From Lophium mytilinum (taxonomy: Eukaryota > Ascomycota > Dothideomycetes > Mytilinidiales > Mytilinidiaceae), in the NCBI GenBank assembly GCA_010093605.1, contig MU004183.1:1240001-1304000 (forward strand): a stretch of DNA of 64,000 nucleotides, in the 5' to 3' direction. Position 1 is the first letter of the stretch; every line of letters begins with the position of its first letter. Of this stretch, positions 46,577-57,743 are shown piece by piece. The notes under the pieces were generated by a model, which saw only the letters and a list, made by a program, of their open reading frames with translations, was not told where the DNA came from and made no database searches. The position numbers and the translations under genes were made by a program.

Positions 46577-48208
46577 ATGGCCTTTGAGGGCGTGTCGTAC
46601 AACCTTGAGAATGAGCAGCAGTTCTGGGATGGTGGGCGCTGCTTCAACCCCGCGCATGCCCGTGCTAATCCTCCGCAGAGCTCGATGAGATTGTTTCCAC
46701 GCGCTGCAGCGACCACGAGAGAATAGACGATGCCCTACGCTCGTATCTCAGCTTCACTACCGAATTCAGAGGTACTATACTTCGCGAAGCCTAGCCGATA
46801 TTGGGGACAATGTTGATTTTGGGCAGCCGAGTACCTCTCCACCGAAGACGACATCACCAAGTGCAGTCGCCGTCTCATAGACGGCGACCTCTTTGCGAAC
46901 CACACAGACTATGTTCGACGGCAAATTGTGTATTGCATACTGCAGGTTAGACTCCATGCCCTTTACATCAATTCGAGGCGAGGCTGATCTTGAAACAGGA
47001 GGACGATAACCCAACTCTCCATTTGGTCGCAACATTCCTACTAGTGGATGGCAGCAATCACGATGCCACCTTCGAGATGATGCAAGCTGAGGGCGCCTTC
47101 TCGCGCATAGTGGAGCTCGTACAACGCCCGGAAGTTGAAGCGGATATGGCTCTGCACCAGCTTCTCTTAAAGCTTTTGTACGAGATGTCACGAATACAGA
47201 AGTTGAGCTGGGATGATCTGGGTGGGTTTCCCTAATGCACTTCTGACTGTTAAATGTGGTCGTATACGGCTCGTGCTGACAACAGGAATAGTGGCTGTAG
47301 ATGATGCCTTCGTTCTGCGTCTCTTTCAAATTATAGAAGGGGCTTCATACGACGTCGACGACCCTTATCACTACCCCGTAATTCGCGTTCTGGTACGTAC
47401 TTCGTGTATAGCGATACATGTTCCTCATTAATGTAACCCCTAGCTGGTTCTGAACGAGCAATACATGATTGCATCTACATCTTCGGTCACCATTTCTCCA
47501 CCACCAAGAGTAACCAACCGCGTAATAAAGGCCCTCTCCACCCACGGCTTAAGCTACAAGACCTTCGGAGAAAATATCATCCTCCTCTTAAACCGCGAGT
47601 CCGAGCTGTCCCTTCAGCTGCTAATCCTCAAGCTCCTCTTTCTCATATTCCAATCATCATCCACGGCCGAGTACTTTTATACCAACGACCTCCACGTGTT
47701 AATAGACGTCATTCTGCGCAACCTGCTAGACCTCCCCTACGACGAGCCCCGCGCAGAGTCCTTACGCCACACCTACCTTCGCGTCCTCCATCCACTACTA
47801 GCAAACAGTCAAGTCAGCCGGCCGCCTCACTACAAACGTACCGACATCCTCCGCCTCCTCCACATGCTAGCGACAAGCGGCACCCACTTCGCCCCCATCG
47901 ACGACACGACCCTCCGCCTCGTGAAGCGCTGCATCACCGTCCCCTGGCTCCAAGAAACCAGCACCCCCTCCCGCTCGAATTCCTACTCAGACGCCGAAGG
48001 CGGCGCGAGCGCCCCCGTGACCCCGCTCTCCGGATCCCAGGAAAACAACGCCATCGGCGAGGGCCAGCGGGAGCTCGCGAGACGCATGCTCGGCATGAGC
48101 GTGAAGGCCGGAAACGAGAGCGCGACTAGCGTTATTGAGGTAGCTGCGCATACGGCGAGGCCCGGGATCCAAACGCCTAGTAAAGTGCGGGATGCGCAGG
48201 ATGCCTAG
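46577..48208 (+). CDS. ldb17: Ldb17/SPIN90-type actin regulator
   Basis: Six exons (46577-46631, 46679-46771, 46827-46945, 46999-47221, 47292-47392, 47444-48208) give 451 residues. Ldb17 (Dip1 in fission yeast, SPIN90 in animals) activates Arp2/3 without a mother filament and works at endocytic actin patches. The leucine-rich domain is spread over exons 2-6: [78 protein letters not shown], and [31 protein letters not shown]. The C-terminal ~100 residues are polar and disordered. The start was chosen at [17 protein letters not shown], which leads straight into the conserved block. Confidence 0.9.
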
Positions 48209-49062
48209 TTTTGAGATTTCGCAACGACTTGAAGACACTGCACAAGGTCGGCATTATTGGCAGCATGACTGAGGCGTGTTATGTTGAGCTAGAGAGAGTG
48301 TGTGAGTGCATCGTGGGCGGCGTTTATCGATTACGTGGAGCGTTCTGCTGTCTGGGGTCTCGTCGGGAGTCTTTCGTGCTTTGGCATTTGATAGCTTCGA
48401 TAATTAACCCTTTTAGAGTATCGGCCGTGGGCTGTCGTGGGCTGAAGCGCTTCAACTTGAATGCCCTAAGGATCATGCGGATAGAAATTGGAATGGGGTA
48501 CTGTAATTAGACTAGCGGTTAACATTTTTAAATTTGGTACGAACTTGACCTGGTTCACATGCAGGATGTGATAGATAAAAGGTTAGAGCAGAGCCTTGAT
48601 CTATATAATAGGCTGCCGTCGGACGCGTCGTCCTATCCTGCTAGGGGGTCACTTCAATGCATGCCTTACTATGCACGACAAATCTACAGAGTACATATAT
48701 TCACGCCTATCTCTTCTTTGATCCGGTTTCTCCGAGCATTCATGTCTCAACGATAGCGGCACAAAGTATCAAATAACCAAGACTTCGATTCGTCTGCTCC
48801 ATATTCTACAGCATTCGGTAGAGTTGTACTATATATGTACGAGCTCGGTTGTAAAATAAAATCAAAGTCCGCCATCCAGATTGGTGTGGGCATCAAAGTC
48901 ACCAATATAATCCAGACTCCAGTCCAGTCCCCTCCATTGGTATCATGTTCTTTCCGTGAACCCCAAGAAAACATCGTTTGAAACGTAACGCCGGAGAAAG
49001 TCAGTTCATGCCCAACACCGCCAGATGCTCATGCAATGCAGATAAAATGACACCAGTCGACT
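48209..49062. other. Convergent intergenic region
   Basis: About 850 bp, AT-rich around 48400-48900, with chance frames only. It should contain the two 3' UTRs. I see no repeat or RNA gene. Confidence 0.4.
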
Positions 49063-50484
49063 CTACTCCTCGACTTCTCCTTCTTCGCTGACGTCGTCCT
49101 CTTCCTTCTGTGGAATGGCAATTGCTGTGGTCGAGTCCTTGGATTCGGGCTTGGAAGCGCCATTTGCCTCCGGCTGGACTCCATTCTTGCTTGCTTCAGG
49201 CTTCGATGCCACTCCGTTCTGAGCTGGTCCAGATTGCGAAGTCGACCCATTCTGGACAGGCGCAGGCTTCGGTGCCTCTCCGTTCTGGGGTTTCGACTCT
49301 CCGGGCTTCGAATTCCTACGCGAGGATATCCCGTTGGTGATTCCGTTTTCGGGCCCATCCTCTCTCCTCTTCTTTGTACTCTGCTCGCTTGCGCTGCGCT
49401 CCATGCCCACACCGTCGTCGCGCTTCCGCTTGAGGCTCTGGTCGCTAGCACTCCTCTCCATGCCTACAGAGCTAGCAGCTGGGCTGATCGGCGTCTGTGA
49501 TGGTCTTAGCCTAGTGATCGCGTAGAGAGGATCTTCGTCCTCAGGGGTACGAAGACCTACGTAGATACTATGGCCACCAACATCCTTGTCCGGCACATGC
49601 TCGTAGTTCTCTGCCATGTGGTTGCATGCGCGCCGGATATCCTTCAAGTTCACATACTGAATCTCCCACCATGGCTTGCCGTCCTCGTCGGGGAAAGCGA
49701 TGTTGCACATCTTTGCGCCTGCGAAGAGTGCTGCGGCGGCAATGGTTCGTGAGCTGAAGAGGAGGCAAAGTGATGTCAAAGCACTGTCGTTGAGGAAGGC
49801 CCAGGCGGCGTCACGTAGTCTCTTGTCGTGCTGGACACCAAGGTACACCAGCATATCGTACATGAGCTTGTGCGTTGGCTCGAGGGATAGGTCGAAGCAG
49901 AGGGTCTCAAGAAGGACGTCTTCGTTGTAAAGGATGGTGTCGCGCCACTTCCAATAATCCTTAGTCTGCTCATCGACAATGGCATTGGGGTTCTTCGTCG
50001 CGACTCGGACGCAGGCGACGATCAACTCCTTCATCTTGCGGCAGTTCTCCTCAACTTTTGTGGCCAGGAATAAGGAGGTCGCGGCAACTTGCTGGTAGAT
50101 GTGAGCATAGTTCTCGCGCGAAAGATGGCCGAGATCGCTTACATAGTGATGCATCGGCTTGAAGTTCTCCGCAGGCTTCGCCACGAGGGTCTGGCGCATG
50201 AGAAATCGATTGAAGAAGACACAGGCGGTCGAGAGGGTCATCTGAGGGAGCTTCAACAGTATGCCGATCTGCAGGATGAAGTTGGCTCCTTTCTTGCGGT
50301 TCCCTTTCTCCAATTCCAACGGCATGCCATCGATGATGGATGGTGTTCGGAGCAGCTCATCTTCAGTAAAGATCCACTGCTTCTCAGCTTCGGTGACGAC
50401 TGGATTGGGAGGTTTCGGTCGCTCTCGCACCGCAGCGCGCCGGCTTGGGTGAGGGGCTGATGAAGGCATCGCGAGTTTGGACAT
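49063..50484 (-). CDS. Cyclin K/T-type transcriptional cyclin
   Basis: A single exon of 473 residues. Two cyclin folds lie at about 60-270: the first holds MTLSTACVFFNRFLMRQTL and AATSLFLATKVEENCRKMKELI, the second CFDLSLEPTHKLMYDMLVYLGV and RTIAAAALFAGAKM. Cyclins of the K/T/L group partner Cdk9- or Cdk12-type kinases that phosphorylate the RNA polymerase II tail; fission yeast Pch1 is the closest characterised idea. Residues about 345-385 repeat VGMERSAS(D/E)QS(L/T)K(R/K)(K/R)R(D/E)DG twice in tandem. The remaining tail is a low-complexity Lys/Pro/Asn/Gly/Ser run ending in acidic residues. The exact subfamily (K, T or L) is not settled. Confidence 0.9.
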   Translation of the reverse strand: MSKLAMPSSAPHPSRRAAVRERPKPPNPVVTEAEKQWIFTEDELLRTPSIIDGMPLELEKGNRKKGANFILQIGILLKLPQMTLSTACVFFNRFLMRQTLVAKPAENFKPMHHYVSDLGHLSRENYAHIYQQVAATSLFLATKVEENCRKMKELIVACVRVATKNPNAIVDEQTKDYWKWRDTILYNEDVLLETLCFDLSLEPTHKLMYDMLVYLGVQHDKRLRDAAWAFLNDSALTSLCLLFSSRTIAAAALFAGAKMCNIAFPDEDGKPWWEIQYVNLKDIRRACNHMAENYEHVPDKDVGGHSIYVGLRTPEDEDPLYAITRLRPSQTPISPAASSVGMERSASDQSLKRKRDDGVGMERSASEQSTKKRREDGPENGITNGISSRRNSKPGESKPQNGEAPKPAPVQNGSTSQSGPAQNGVASKPEASKNGVQPEANGASKPESKDSTTAIAIPQKEEDDVSEEGEVEE

Positions 50485-50808
50485 GAAGCGTCAAGGAGCG
50501 GAAGGAGGGTTACGACAATAGCGACGGCTGTCGAGGTTGGGGCGGTGGTCGAGTCTTGGACATGAGTAGAGGAGAGGAGGTGGAGGCGGCGAAGGAGTGT
50601 GAGAAGACGCTGGAGCGTCTATTATAGAGGTGCTTCCTATTGATGGACCAGAACAATAGCAGGCGGCGTCACAACCTTAAGCCTCGCAAACGCGCGGGCG
50701 CTTGGACCAACGCAATGCCAAGCTGGGCCATAAATCGACCTCACCAGCTATCACCGCGAAGGTCCTTCTGAATATCAAACGTCTCATCAAATTGGTAACG
50801 TCTTCAGA
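50485..50808. promoter_or_regulatory. Divergent promoter, cyclin and EMC10-like gene
   Basis: 324 bp between head-to-head start codons, GC-rich on the cyclin side. No clear TATA box or known factor site was recognised. Confidence 0.4.
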
Positions 50809-51419
50809 ATGCGGCTTTTGAACCTCCTCCTGCTCCCGGCTGCTCTCGCCTCCACAATAACGATATACACCAATCCTCTCCACCGAGACTCCGCCGCTAC
50901 AATTCCATCGCCAACCCCACTGGCAACAATCTCCTACGACCCGTCCACAGCATCAGCATCCCTCGCATCCTACCACCCTCCTACGGGCGCATATACACCG
51001 TCCCATCTGTTCCGCATCGGGCTCTTCGACCCAGCCACCAAGGAATGGAAGGGCGTCGTAACGTCCTCCGCTAGCTTTGCGGATGAGTACTTGAAGAAGT
51101 TCATCCTACACGTCGATGAGCGGGGAGAAGTGTACCACGTTGGATTCGGTACGGCAGGGAAGACTGCAGGGAGCGATGAGGTCGAGATTGAAGTGTCACC
51201 GAGGGCAAAGGGGCCGCAGCCAAGTCTAAATAAGCCGATAGTATTGAATGCGGAGGGAAAGCTGGAGGGGAAGGAGCCAGAGAAGACTTTTCTGCAAAAG
51301 TGAGTAGTTTTGTTCCCTCGAAAGCTCAGGACGATGCTAATGTGTGTTTAAACAGGTATTGGTGGGCATTGCTCCTGTTCTTAGCGGTGCAGCTTCTGGT
51401 AGGTGGAGGGAAGGAATGA
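50809..51419 (+). CDS. EMC10-like ER membrane protein complex subunit
   Basis: Two exons (50809-51299, 51356-51419) give 184 residues. A signal peptide covers about 1-15 (RLLNLLLLPAALAS). A beta-rich lumenal domain follows (ISYDPSTASASLASY, FRIGLFDPATKEWKGVVTSSASF, EVYHVGFGT, then SPRAKGPQPSLNKPIVLN). The last exon encodes one membrane helix (YWWALLLFLAVQLLVGG) and a very short tail. This is the layout of EMC10, an accessory subunit of the complex that inserts membrane proteins into the ER. The small second exon is needed to obtain the membrane anchor. Reading exon 1 alone would miss it. Confidence 0.75.
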
Positions 51420-51798
51420 GTGTAGAACCGGAGCCATGCATAGCTTTCCGTAATAGTTGACGAATGAGATATCCAGTCCTAGCGTCCACCATTCGCTTGC
51501 CACTGCTTGGATTGCATTGATATTGTTTTAGAGCTCTAACATGCATAGTCTTGAAGAGTCAGTAAGTTCCCTAAGCCACCTCAGACAGCAGGTCATAGGT
51601 GCACAAAGGTGAAGTCCATCAATCTATCATTCAAAGATTACGTTTTCAATCCAACGCCCCCTGACCCGTCAACTCATGTATACAGCGATCCACCCATCAT
51701 GTCCCGAAACGCCCTCAATGCTGAGAGGAGGAATACATATTTTACAAAAGAAGAAGTCGTACGTGCAATGAGACGCGTGAATCGTCAGTGGTGGCGCC
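51420..51798. other. Convergent intergenic region
   Basis: About 380 bp between convergent 3' ends. Nothing seen except a plus-strand frame (51609-52040) that is antisense to the neighbouring kinase exons. Confidence 0.4.
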
Positions 51799-54012
51799 TT
51801 AGAAATTCGGCGACAGCCAGTCGTACTTCACACATCTCTCGACCTAAGAAACTCGCGTTAGTCAGAGGTAACGTATGCGGTGAATGCTCTCGGCAACTTA
51901 CGCTTTCGATGGAAGCCTGGAGGAAGCTACGTGCTTCTAGGCCTGCCCAAACCTTGAGCATAGAGAAGTCTCCGCCACGGATCATAGAAGAGCCACTCTG
52001 GGCGCCGAGTTTTCGAAGGATGGGTAGAGCACTGGAATAAGATATTAGATCAGGTACCCAGGCTACTCACGAGATATTCAGGGAGGCTTACCCTGCAAAG
52101 AGATCCAGGTCGGGTTCGAGGCTTCTCCCGATGCCTTCCAAGAGCAAAATGCTCAACACAACATTGACAAAATCGCCCTCAAGTCTAACGTGGTGCGATC
52201 TAACCATAGAAAGAACTTCATTCAAGATGTCACCAATCTTGATATTTCCCAGAGCGAAAGTTCGGCTCTTCACACCGAGCACGAGATGTTGCATCCGCAG
52301 TGCGAAAACTTCTGCATCGATGACCGCATCTGGTTGCCTACAACGCTCTACCATCAAATGGCCAGCTTTGTAACCATCGAACTCTGCAATCGATTTGAAG
52401 AGGTCGAGGAAATTGGCGCGATTCTTGGCATTGAGTTCTGTAACAAGTCCAGTATCAATGAATATGAGTTGGGGCCTGTACCCTTCGCGGTCGATCTGTT
52501 TAAGTTGAGCTGTCCACTCTTCCGGCTTCTTGCTGTACGGTCGAAGTCTCTCCAACACTTCTTCTGTGACATCCGGAGACTCTTGTGGGAGGGTATTTTG
52601 TTTTCGACTGAATGTTGGAACGTCGAGCTTTTCTGGCTTGTAGAATCTTACCATGATGTTACCTGGGTGGAGGTCGGCGTGAATGAAGTTGTCAATCAGC
52701 AGCATGTGCAGGAATGCATCGAGGCCCTCGTCGGCGAGGTCTTTCTGGAAGACACCACCTCCGTTCTGGAGGAAGTCTTCAAGCGGAATGCCTTGCGCGA
52801 ACTCTTCAATTAGCACCTCGCGTGTTGTGTAATCGGTGTACGGATAGGGAAACCATGCGGTGCCGCGGTTCTTGAAATGTTTCCGGAAGATAGACAAATT
52901 GGCAGACTCAATTCGCAAATCCAATTGGAGCCTCATCATCTCTCCGAACTGCTCCACTTCATCCGGGAATGAAAACCACTCCATGGTAGGGATCGCGTTG
53001 ATCAGTGCAGCAAAGAATGCCATGATCCGTATGTCTCTCTGAACAATCCTGTCCACCTTAGGGTGTAGAACCTTGACTGCGACATACGTGGAAGGAACTC
53101 GCTGCGGCATGCTTTTCAATGTCACATCCACATTCTTCCTGAATCGTTGCCGAAGATTCGGAGGCTCGTCTTCAAGATCCGTGTCACCCGGCGCAGCAAG
53201 ATCAGTCTTTAGCTTCGCTTTGTATACTTGAGCGATTGCGCCGACTCCAAGAGGTGCCTCTTGGAACTCTTCGAAGATGTCTTCGAATGCCCGTCCATCG
53301 AACGCCCTCTCGACTATTTTCTTCGTTTTAGAAAGGGGATGTGCTGGTGCATTCGAGTGCATAGATGACATGGTTCGACACATCTCCGTGGGGAATACGT
53401 CAGATCTTGAGGCTGCCCATTGACCAAGCTACGCAGATACCGTCAGCGGGTGTTTGCAAGGGTTTGATGCAGTATCACCTTAATGAAAGCGGCACCGGCT
53501 CGCTCCATTGATCTTGTCAAGAATCCGTACCACCAAAGGGTACCGCTTCTCTCGTTGTCTCGGCCAGGTTGACGCGCTCCAATCCATATGGCTGGCACTG
53601 TGACTAGCACAGGCACGAATATAAAGACCAGATGAAGAAACCTTAGACCAGTACATATTGGCTCGATAATGTACAGCTCCAAGAAGAAATATACCCCTCG
53701 CCGCACCTTCTTTGAGCCTTTCAAAGCTTTAGGGACATGTTCGGCCAATTCCTTCCGCGATGCCTCCAGCATAGCCGCCTCGTGAGTTTTATCCCCATTT
53801 TGTGTATCCTCTTCACTGATAGCGACAAAGGCGAGGGGGCTGAGCGCAGCAAGGTGTATGGGTCTCCCAGTAATTCGAGGAGGAGCGCTGAAGTACTTGC
53901 GGCCGAAGTTGCGCGCCGAGGGGAAGGGACGGGAGTGACGCGGGGCGAATTGAGCGGATTGGCGGATGCCTTGTCGAAGACATTGTCGGCCAAAGAGGAA
54001 GGCCGTCCGCAT
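51799..54012 (-). CDS. Mitochondrial ABC1/ADCK-family (UbiB-like) atypical kinase
   Basis: Four exons (54012-53479, 53428-52092, 52031-51902, 51843-51799) give 681 residues. The N-terminus is Arg-rich with an amphipathic look (MRTAFLFGRQCLRQGIRQ...), as in mitochondrial presequences. A hydrophobic segment (LVFIFVPVLVTVPAIWIG) lies near 128-145. Family motifs follow: AGAAFIKLGQWAASRSDVFP (KxGQ), APLGVGAIAQVYKA (Ala-rich loop), YVAVKVLHP, IHADLHPGNIMV (catalytic) and FIDTGLV (the DFG position reads DTG). This resembles ADCK2-type proteins linked to coenzyme Q and lipid metabolism in mitochondria. The last exon is only 15 codons (VERCVKYDWLSPNF) but restores the conserved C-terminus. Ending the gene at the first stop (52088) would be wrong. 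Confidence 0.92.
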
Positions 54013-54715
54013 AGTATGCTACCGGTGGAGGTTTGTGTATAAGTTCATTGGGGTTTATGGGGCAAGTTATGGCAAAATGGTCAAGTTGAGCCAGATGGAA
54101 CGCCGCTCGGCATGAACGTCATATCGCTATCACAAGCCAACTGCTTCCGTCTAGCTCCATCTACAACACCACGCTAGGCATGAAGAAAGTGGCACACTGC
54201 AACAGTTCAACGCTGTCTGAGGTGGCTCGAAGAGCTATTACGCTTTCCAAAGCTGTCATTTTATGAGTAGTAATAGTGGACTAGAGGACCTCCAACGGTG
54301 CTAAACAAGTACAGAAGTGATGTATACTTCACAGATTTATAGACTACTAGTTTCTAATGCTACTTATCTTTCACGTGCTCTTGCTTTATATTTCTGTTCT
54401 ATCTAGTAGACGCAGTAGGCACTTAGGTCTGCCACTGCTTGGAGTACTTCAACAAGCCTTTAGATAGCTCAAAGCTAAGAGTTCTTATCTTGTTTATATT
54501 TTAAAAATGCGTTAAAGCACCGCATGCAGCGACGGACAGGGGTACAAAAGGCAGAATAGAGTGCCATTTTTTTATGCCTCGCGTGAACACCACGACCTCC
54601 GCCATGCACGCATCACGACATTTTCAGACCTTCAAGATGCCGAAATACAGACTAGTATGACGAGATAACAATATCTACAGCACAACAATGCGCCATAGTC
54701 GATCTAACGGCCGCC
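54013..54715. other. Intergenic region occupied largely by a MITE
   Basis: About 700 bp, more than half of which is the MITE at 54170-54585. The remaining ~130 bp on each side show nothing else. Confidence 0.5.
54170..54585. mobile_element. MITE, 416 bp, full-length copy
   Basis: The ends are CACGCTAGGCATGAAGAAAG at the left and, on the opposite strand at the right, CACGCGAGGCATAAAAAAAT, followed by GGCACAC/GGCACTC. A perfect 5-bp direct repeat AACAC flanks it (54165-54169 and 54586-54590). It is AT-rich and non-coding. Its interior matches the copy at 57744-58162 in inverted orientation over the whole length, at roughly three-quarters identity by eye. Confidence 0.85.
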
Positions 54716-56598
54716 CTATGCCGTGATGAAACCAGCGAACCCGTTGTCCAAAGACTCACGACACTCCTTGTTGTACAACGGAATACCTCCCGCATAGTTC
54801 AGCTGCTCTCGGGGCTTCCCAGGAATATTCGCCCCCATGTACCATGATGAGGTTCCAGGGAAGAGCGTTTTGTCAGAGAGCTCCGTAACGTTCTTCCTCC
54901 AGCTCTCCTCAGCCTCCTTCGTCGCGTCAATGTATGTAATGCCCTCCTTTCGGAGCTTGGCCATAGCATCGACTATCCAGTCACCCTGGCATTCAACACA
55001 GCTTGGTCCATTGCTGAACGCGGTAGGGCCCTGCGCGCCATATAGGAAGAACATATTCCTGTTACCGTTAGTGATCAAGATTGAACAAAGGGTATTCCGA
55101 CGTGCTTACGGGAAACCATTGCATGTCATGCCTAGGTAGGACCATGTTCCGTTCTTCCATTTCTCGCCGAGGTCGATCCCATCCACATCCTTCAAGCCCA
55201 TACCCTTCATACCTCCTGTTACACTATCGAAGCCAGTAGCCAGAGCGATTACGTCGAACTCCCGAAGCTTGCCATCTACTGTCTTGATACCTGTTTCGGT
55301 AATCTCCGTGATAGGCGTCTTGTTAACGTCGACCACGTCGTTCTCCGGCTTGTCAAGTTGCTCGTAGTAGTTCTGCTCCAACGACGGTCTCTTCGTGCCC
55401 CAGGCGTGAGGTGCGGTCAATGGAGCAAGGATATCGCGCTTGCGTGGGTCTTGGATCCGAGCTCTTGTCTTCTTCACCCAGAATTTGTAGGCCTGGTCAT
55501 TGGCTTCCTTATCGAATAGCAAGTCATCGTAGTTTGCCAGCCAGAATTCGAACCCGCCAGCCTCCCAGAGCTTTTCGTAGAACTTCTCTCTCTCCTCAGG
55601 CGTGTCGTCGAAGGTTTTCCGCTTCACGAAATCATACTGGAAGCCTGCGAAAGTCGTCATGCGGTTCGCGTAGACCTCGGGATAGTTTGGGTCCTTCCTT
55701 CTAGCTTCTTGTTCTGCCGCGTTTAAGCTGCCCTGTCGCATCGGCAGGGCTAGGTTCGGTGTTCGCTGAAAAACTGTGACCGATCCTGCAGTCTTCGAGG
55801 TTTCCTGTGCAAGTTGCACGCCAGTCGAGCCGGTACCTATAACAGCAACACGTTTGCCCTTAACATCAACTCCTTGCTCCGGCCAGAATGACGAATGATG
55901 CATCTCGCCCTTGTAAGAATCGAGGCCTTTCCAGTCCGGGAAATGTCGCTTAGCTGCGAAGCCTGTTGCTAACAGAAGGTATTTCGAGCGTGCGGTACGG
56001 CCGTCTTCTGTTTTCACGATCCACCTGCTGGAGGTTTTGTCGAATTTCGCCTCTACTACCCTCGTCTCAAAAGCGGTATCCTTCTTAATATCGAGCACCT
56101 TTTCGACGTGGACGAAGTATTCTCGCAGTTCTTCGTACCCCGGGTATTTCACAGACCAGTTCCAATCCTATCCAGAGTTAGTGCTTGAGTATAATGATCA
56201 GTTGCTTTCTTACCTTCCAGACTTTCTCGATCGAGTATTCATAAATCGGGACCATGGTGTCAACCTACAAATATATTAATTAAAATGAGTGAGCAATATA
56301 AAATTATAGAATACCCTAGCGCCTGGGTAGCAGTTCCAGTGCCAGATTCCGCCGAGTTCCTACTTGAAGCATCAGACCTACGTCACTAAGACCAAGTCAC
56401 AGCAGTATTCAGACTGACCTTGCCAGCCTCATAGATCTTGCACTTGAAGCCCAACTCCCGAAGCTTGTGCATCAAATAGATGCCTCCGAACCCAGCACCC
56501 ACAATCAACACCTCAGTCTCCAGCTCTTTCGCATAGCTGTCATTATCGGAATGCGCATTCTCGTTCGTAGCACCGATGTCTGTGCGCATATGAACCAT
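54716..56598 (-). CDS. Baeyer-Villiger-type flavin monooxygenase
   Basis: Six exons: exon 1 56598-56419, two short exons around 56.2-56.36 kb, then a large one ending near 55.12 kb, and the last from about 55.06 to 54716. Length is about 600 residues. The FAD Rossmann motif GAGFGG lies at 34-39. LGGIWHWNCYPGARVD is rebuilt only by splicing. The BVMO fingerprint reads YKGEMHHSSFWP (Y/F-x-G-xxx-H-xxx-W). The NADPH motif GTGSTG follows, and ALATGFD closes the FAD domain. These enzymes use NADPH and O2 to turn ketones into esters or lactones, commonly in steroid or cyclic-ketone breakdown or secondary metabolism. ATG 56598 was taken as start; the frame is open upstream to 56733. It is isolated from other pathway genes and bracketed by MITEs. 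Confidence 0.88.
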
Positions 56599-57126
56599 AT
56601 TGAACAGTTCAGTTCCTTGATACGGAACACTCAATCGCAACAGTCTCGTCAAGGTTCGACAAGGGAGGGAGGAACAGCCACAATATAACAATCCCTGGTG
56701 CGGGATATCTCGGTATTTGGGGTAGCACAGCACTCACACAACACCTTGCCCATCGTGTACCCCTCAGTATATATATACTTCCCCCCTCTAAAGCCGTCCA
56801 GGTCCGCATTCGGCCTTCCTGCCCATGTTCCCGAGCCCACATCGTCCCACCTTGCGCACATTCCCCCAGAGCAGCCGCTCACGTGGTGCCCTGTAGATCT
56901 ACCGTGAACCAAAACCCTTGCGTGATGCGTGTAGCTCCATGCACACTCAATTCCTGGGCTCCACCCGCCGCTGGACCGTCTCCAGTCCCTTCCATTCGCC
57001 CTTAAGCCATCCATGATTCATCATGCCGAACTGCTCGAGGAATACAGCCATGGGTCCAATCATGCGTGCCAAAAGTCGCGAGTTCCAACAGGCAGTGGAG
57101 GATTAGCGCCGGGAATACGTCGACTA

Positions 57127-57504
57127 CAGTCCTAGGCCACAAGTCTGGGCACACGGATTCATTACAACTCTGCTCCAACTTATCCACTCAATACCACTGT
57201 GAGGGGTAGCCTGGTTGCTGAGCAGGCAATTAGTCAAAAGGCAGTCTAATCTATACTGCTCGAATCTCGACATCGATAGTACTGTGCCATAAGTCCGGAC
57301 ACCTAAAACTATTTCTGCCTTGCTCCAACTTTGCTTACTTAATACTACTGTTTGGGGTACCCTGGTTGCTGCACATCTAATTGATCAAGAGAGACTCTAA
57401 CATGAACTGCTTGAAGCTTGACATCGCCCTCAGGTCCTGGAAACCCTGTGGGGGTACCCCAAGCAGTGGCGTACCAGTGTGCCCAGACTTCTGGCCTGTC
57501 ACTG
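57127..57504. mobile_element. Fot1/pogo-like (Tc1/mariner superfamily) MITE with internal duplication
   Basis: TA dinucleotides flank the element at 57125-57126 and 57505-57506. The ends begin CAGT and are inverted copies over about 28 bp, with a few mismatches (shared core AAGTCTGGGCACAC). CAGT ends with a TA target site are characteristic of Fot1/pogo-type elements. A unit of about 150 bp is repeated in tandem inside: GCCACAAGTCTGGGCAC near 57136 recurs as GCCATAAGTCCGGACAC near 57286, followed in both by CTCCAACTT and CCTGGTTGCTG. There is no transposase. Confidence 0.8.
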
Positions 57505-57743
57505 TAAGCCACCCGAGATACTTCCCGAACGCCTTCGCCGCGGGTGGTTTCTTAGATTGCCGCCGCCGAGGTGCAGAGGCGTGAAGGAGACGTCATGGAT
57601 GAATGGGGTTGGGTGCGGGGTTGGCTGTGGGGTTGGTTTGCGGGGAAAGGGTGTCGTGGGGGAAGGTGTTGTGCATGAGGGGGTTGGTTTTGGGAAGGTT
57701 TGCCGATCGCAAGAGGATGGTTCGTTGCCTGCATCTACCGCAT

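Noticed and set aside
51609-52040. Plus-strand ORF of 143 codons
   Set aside because: It is antisense to the last two exons of the ADCK-type kinase, which have family-like sequence and good splice sites; the ORF has no family resemblance.
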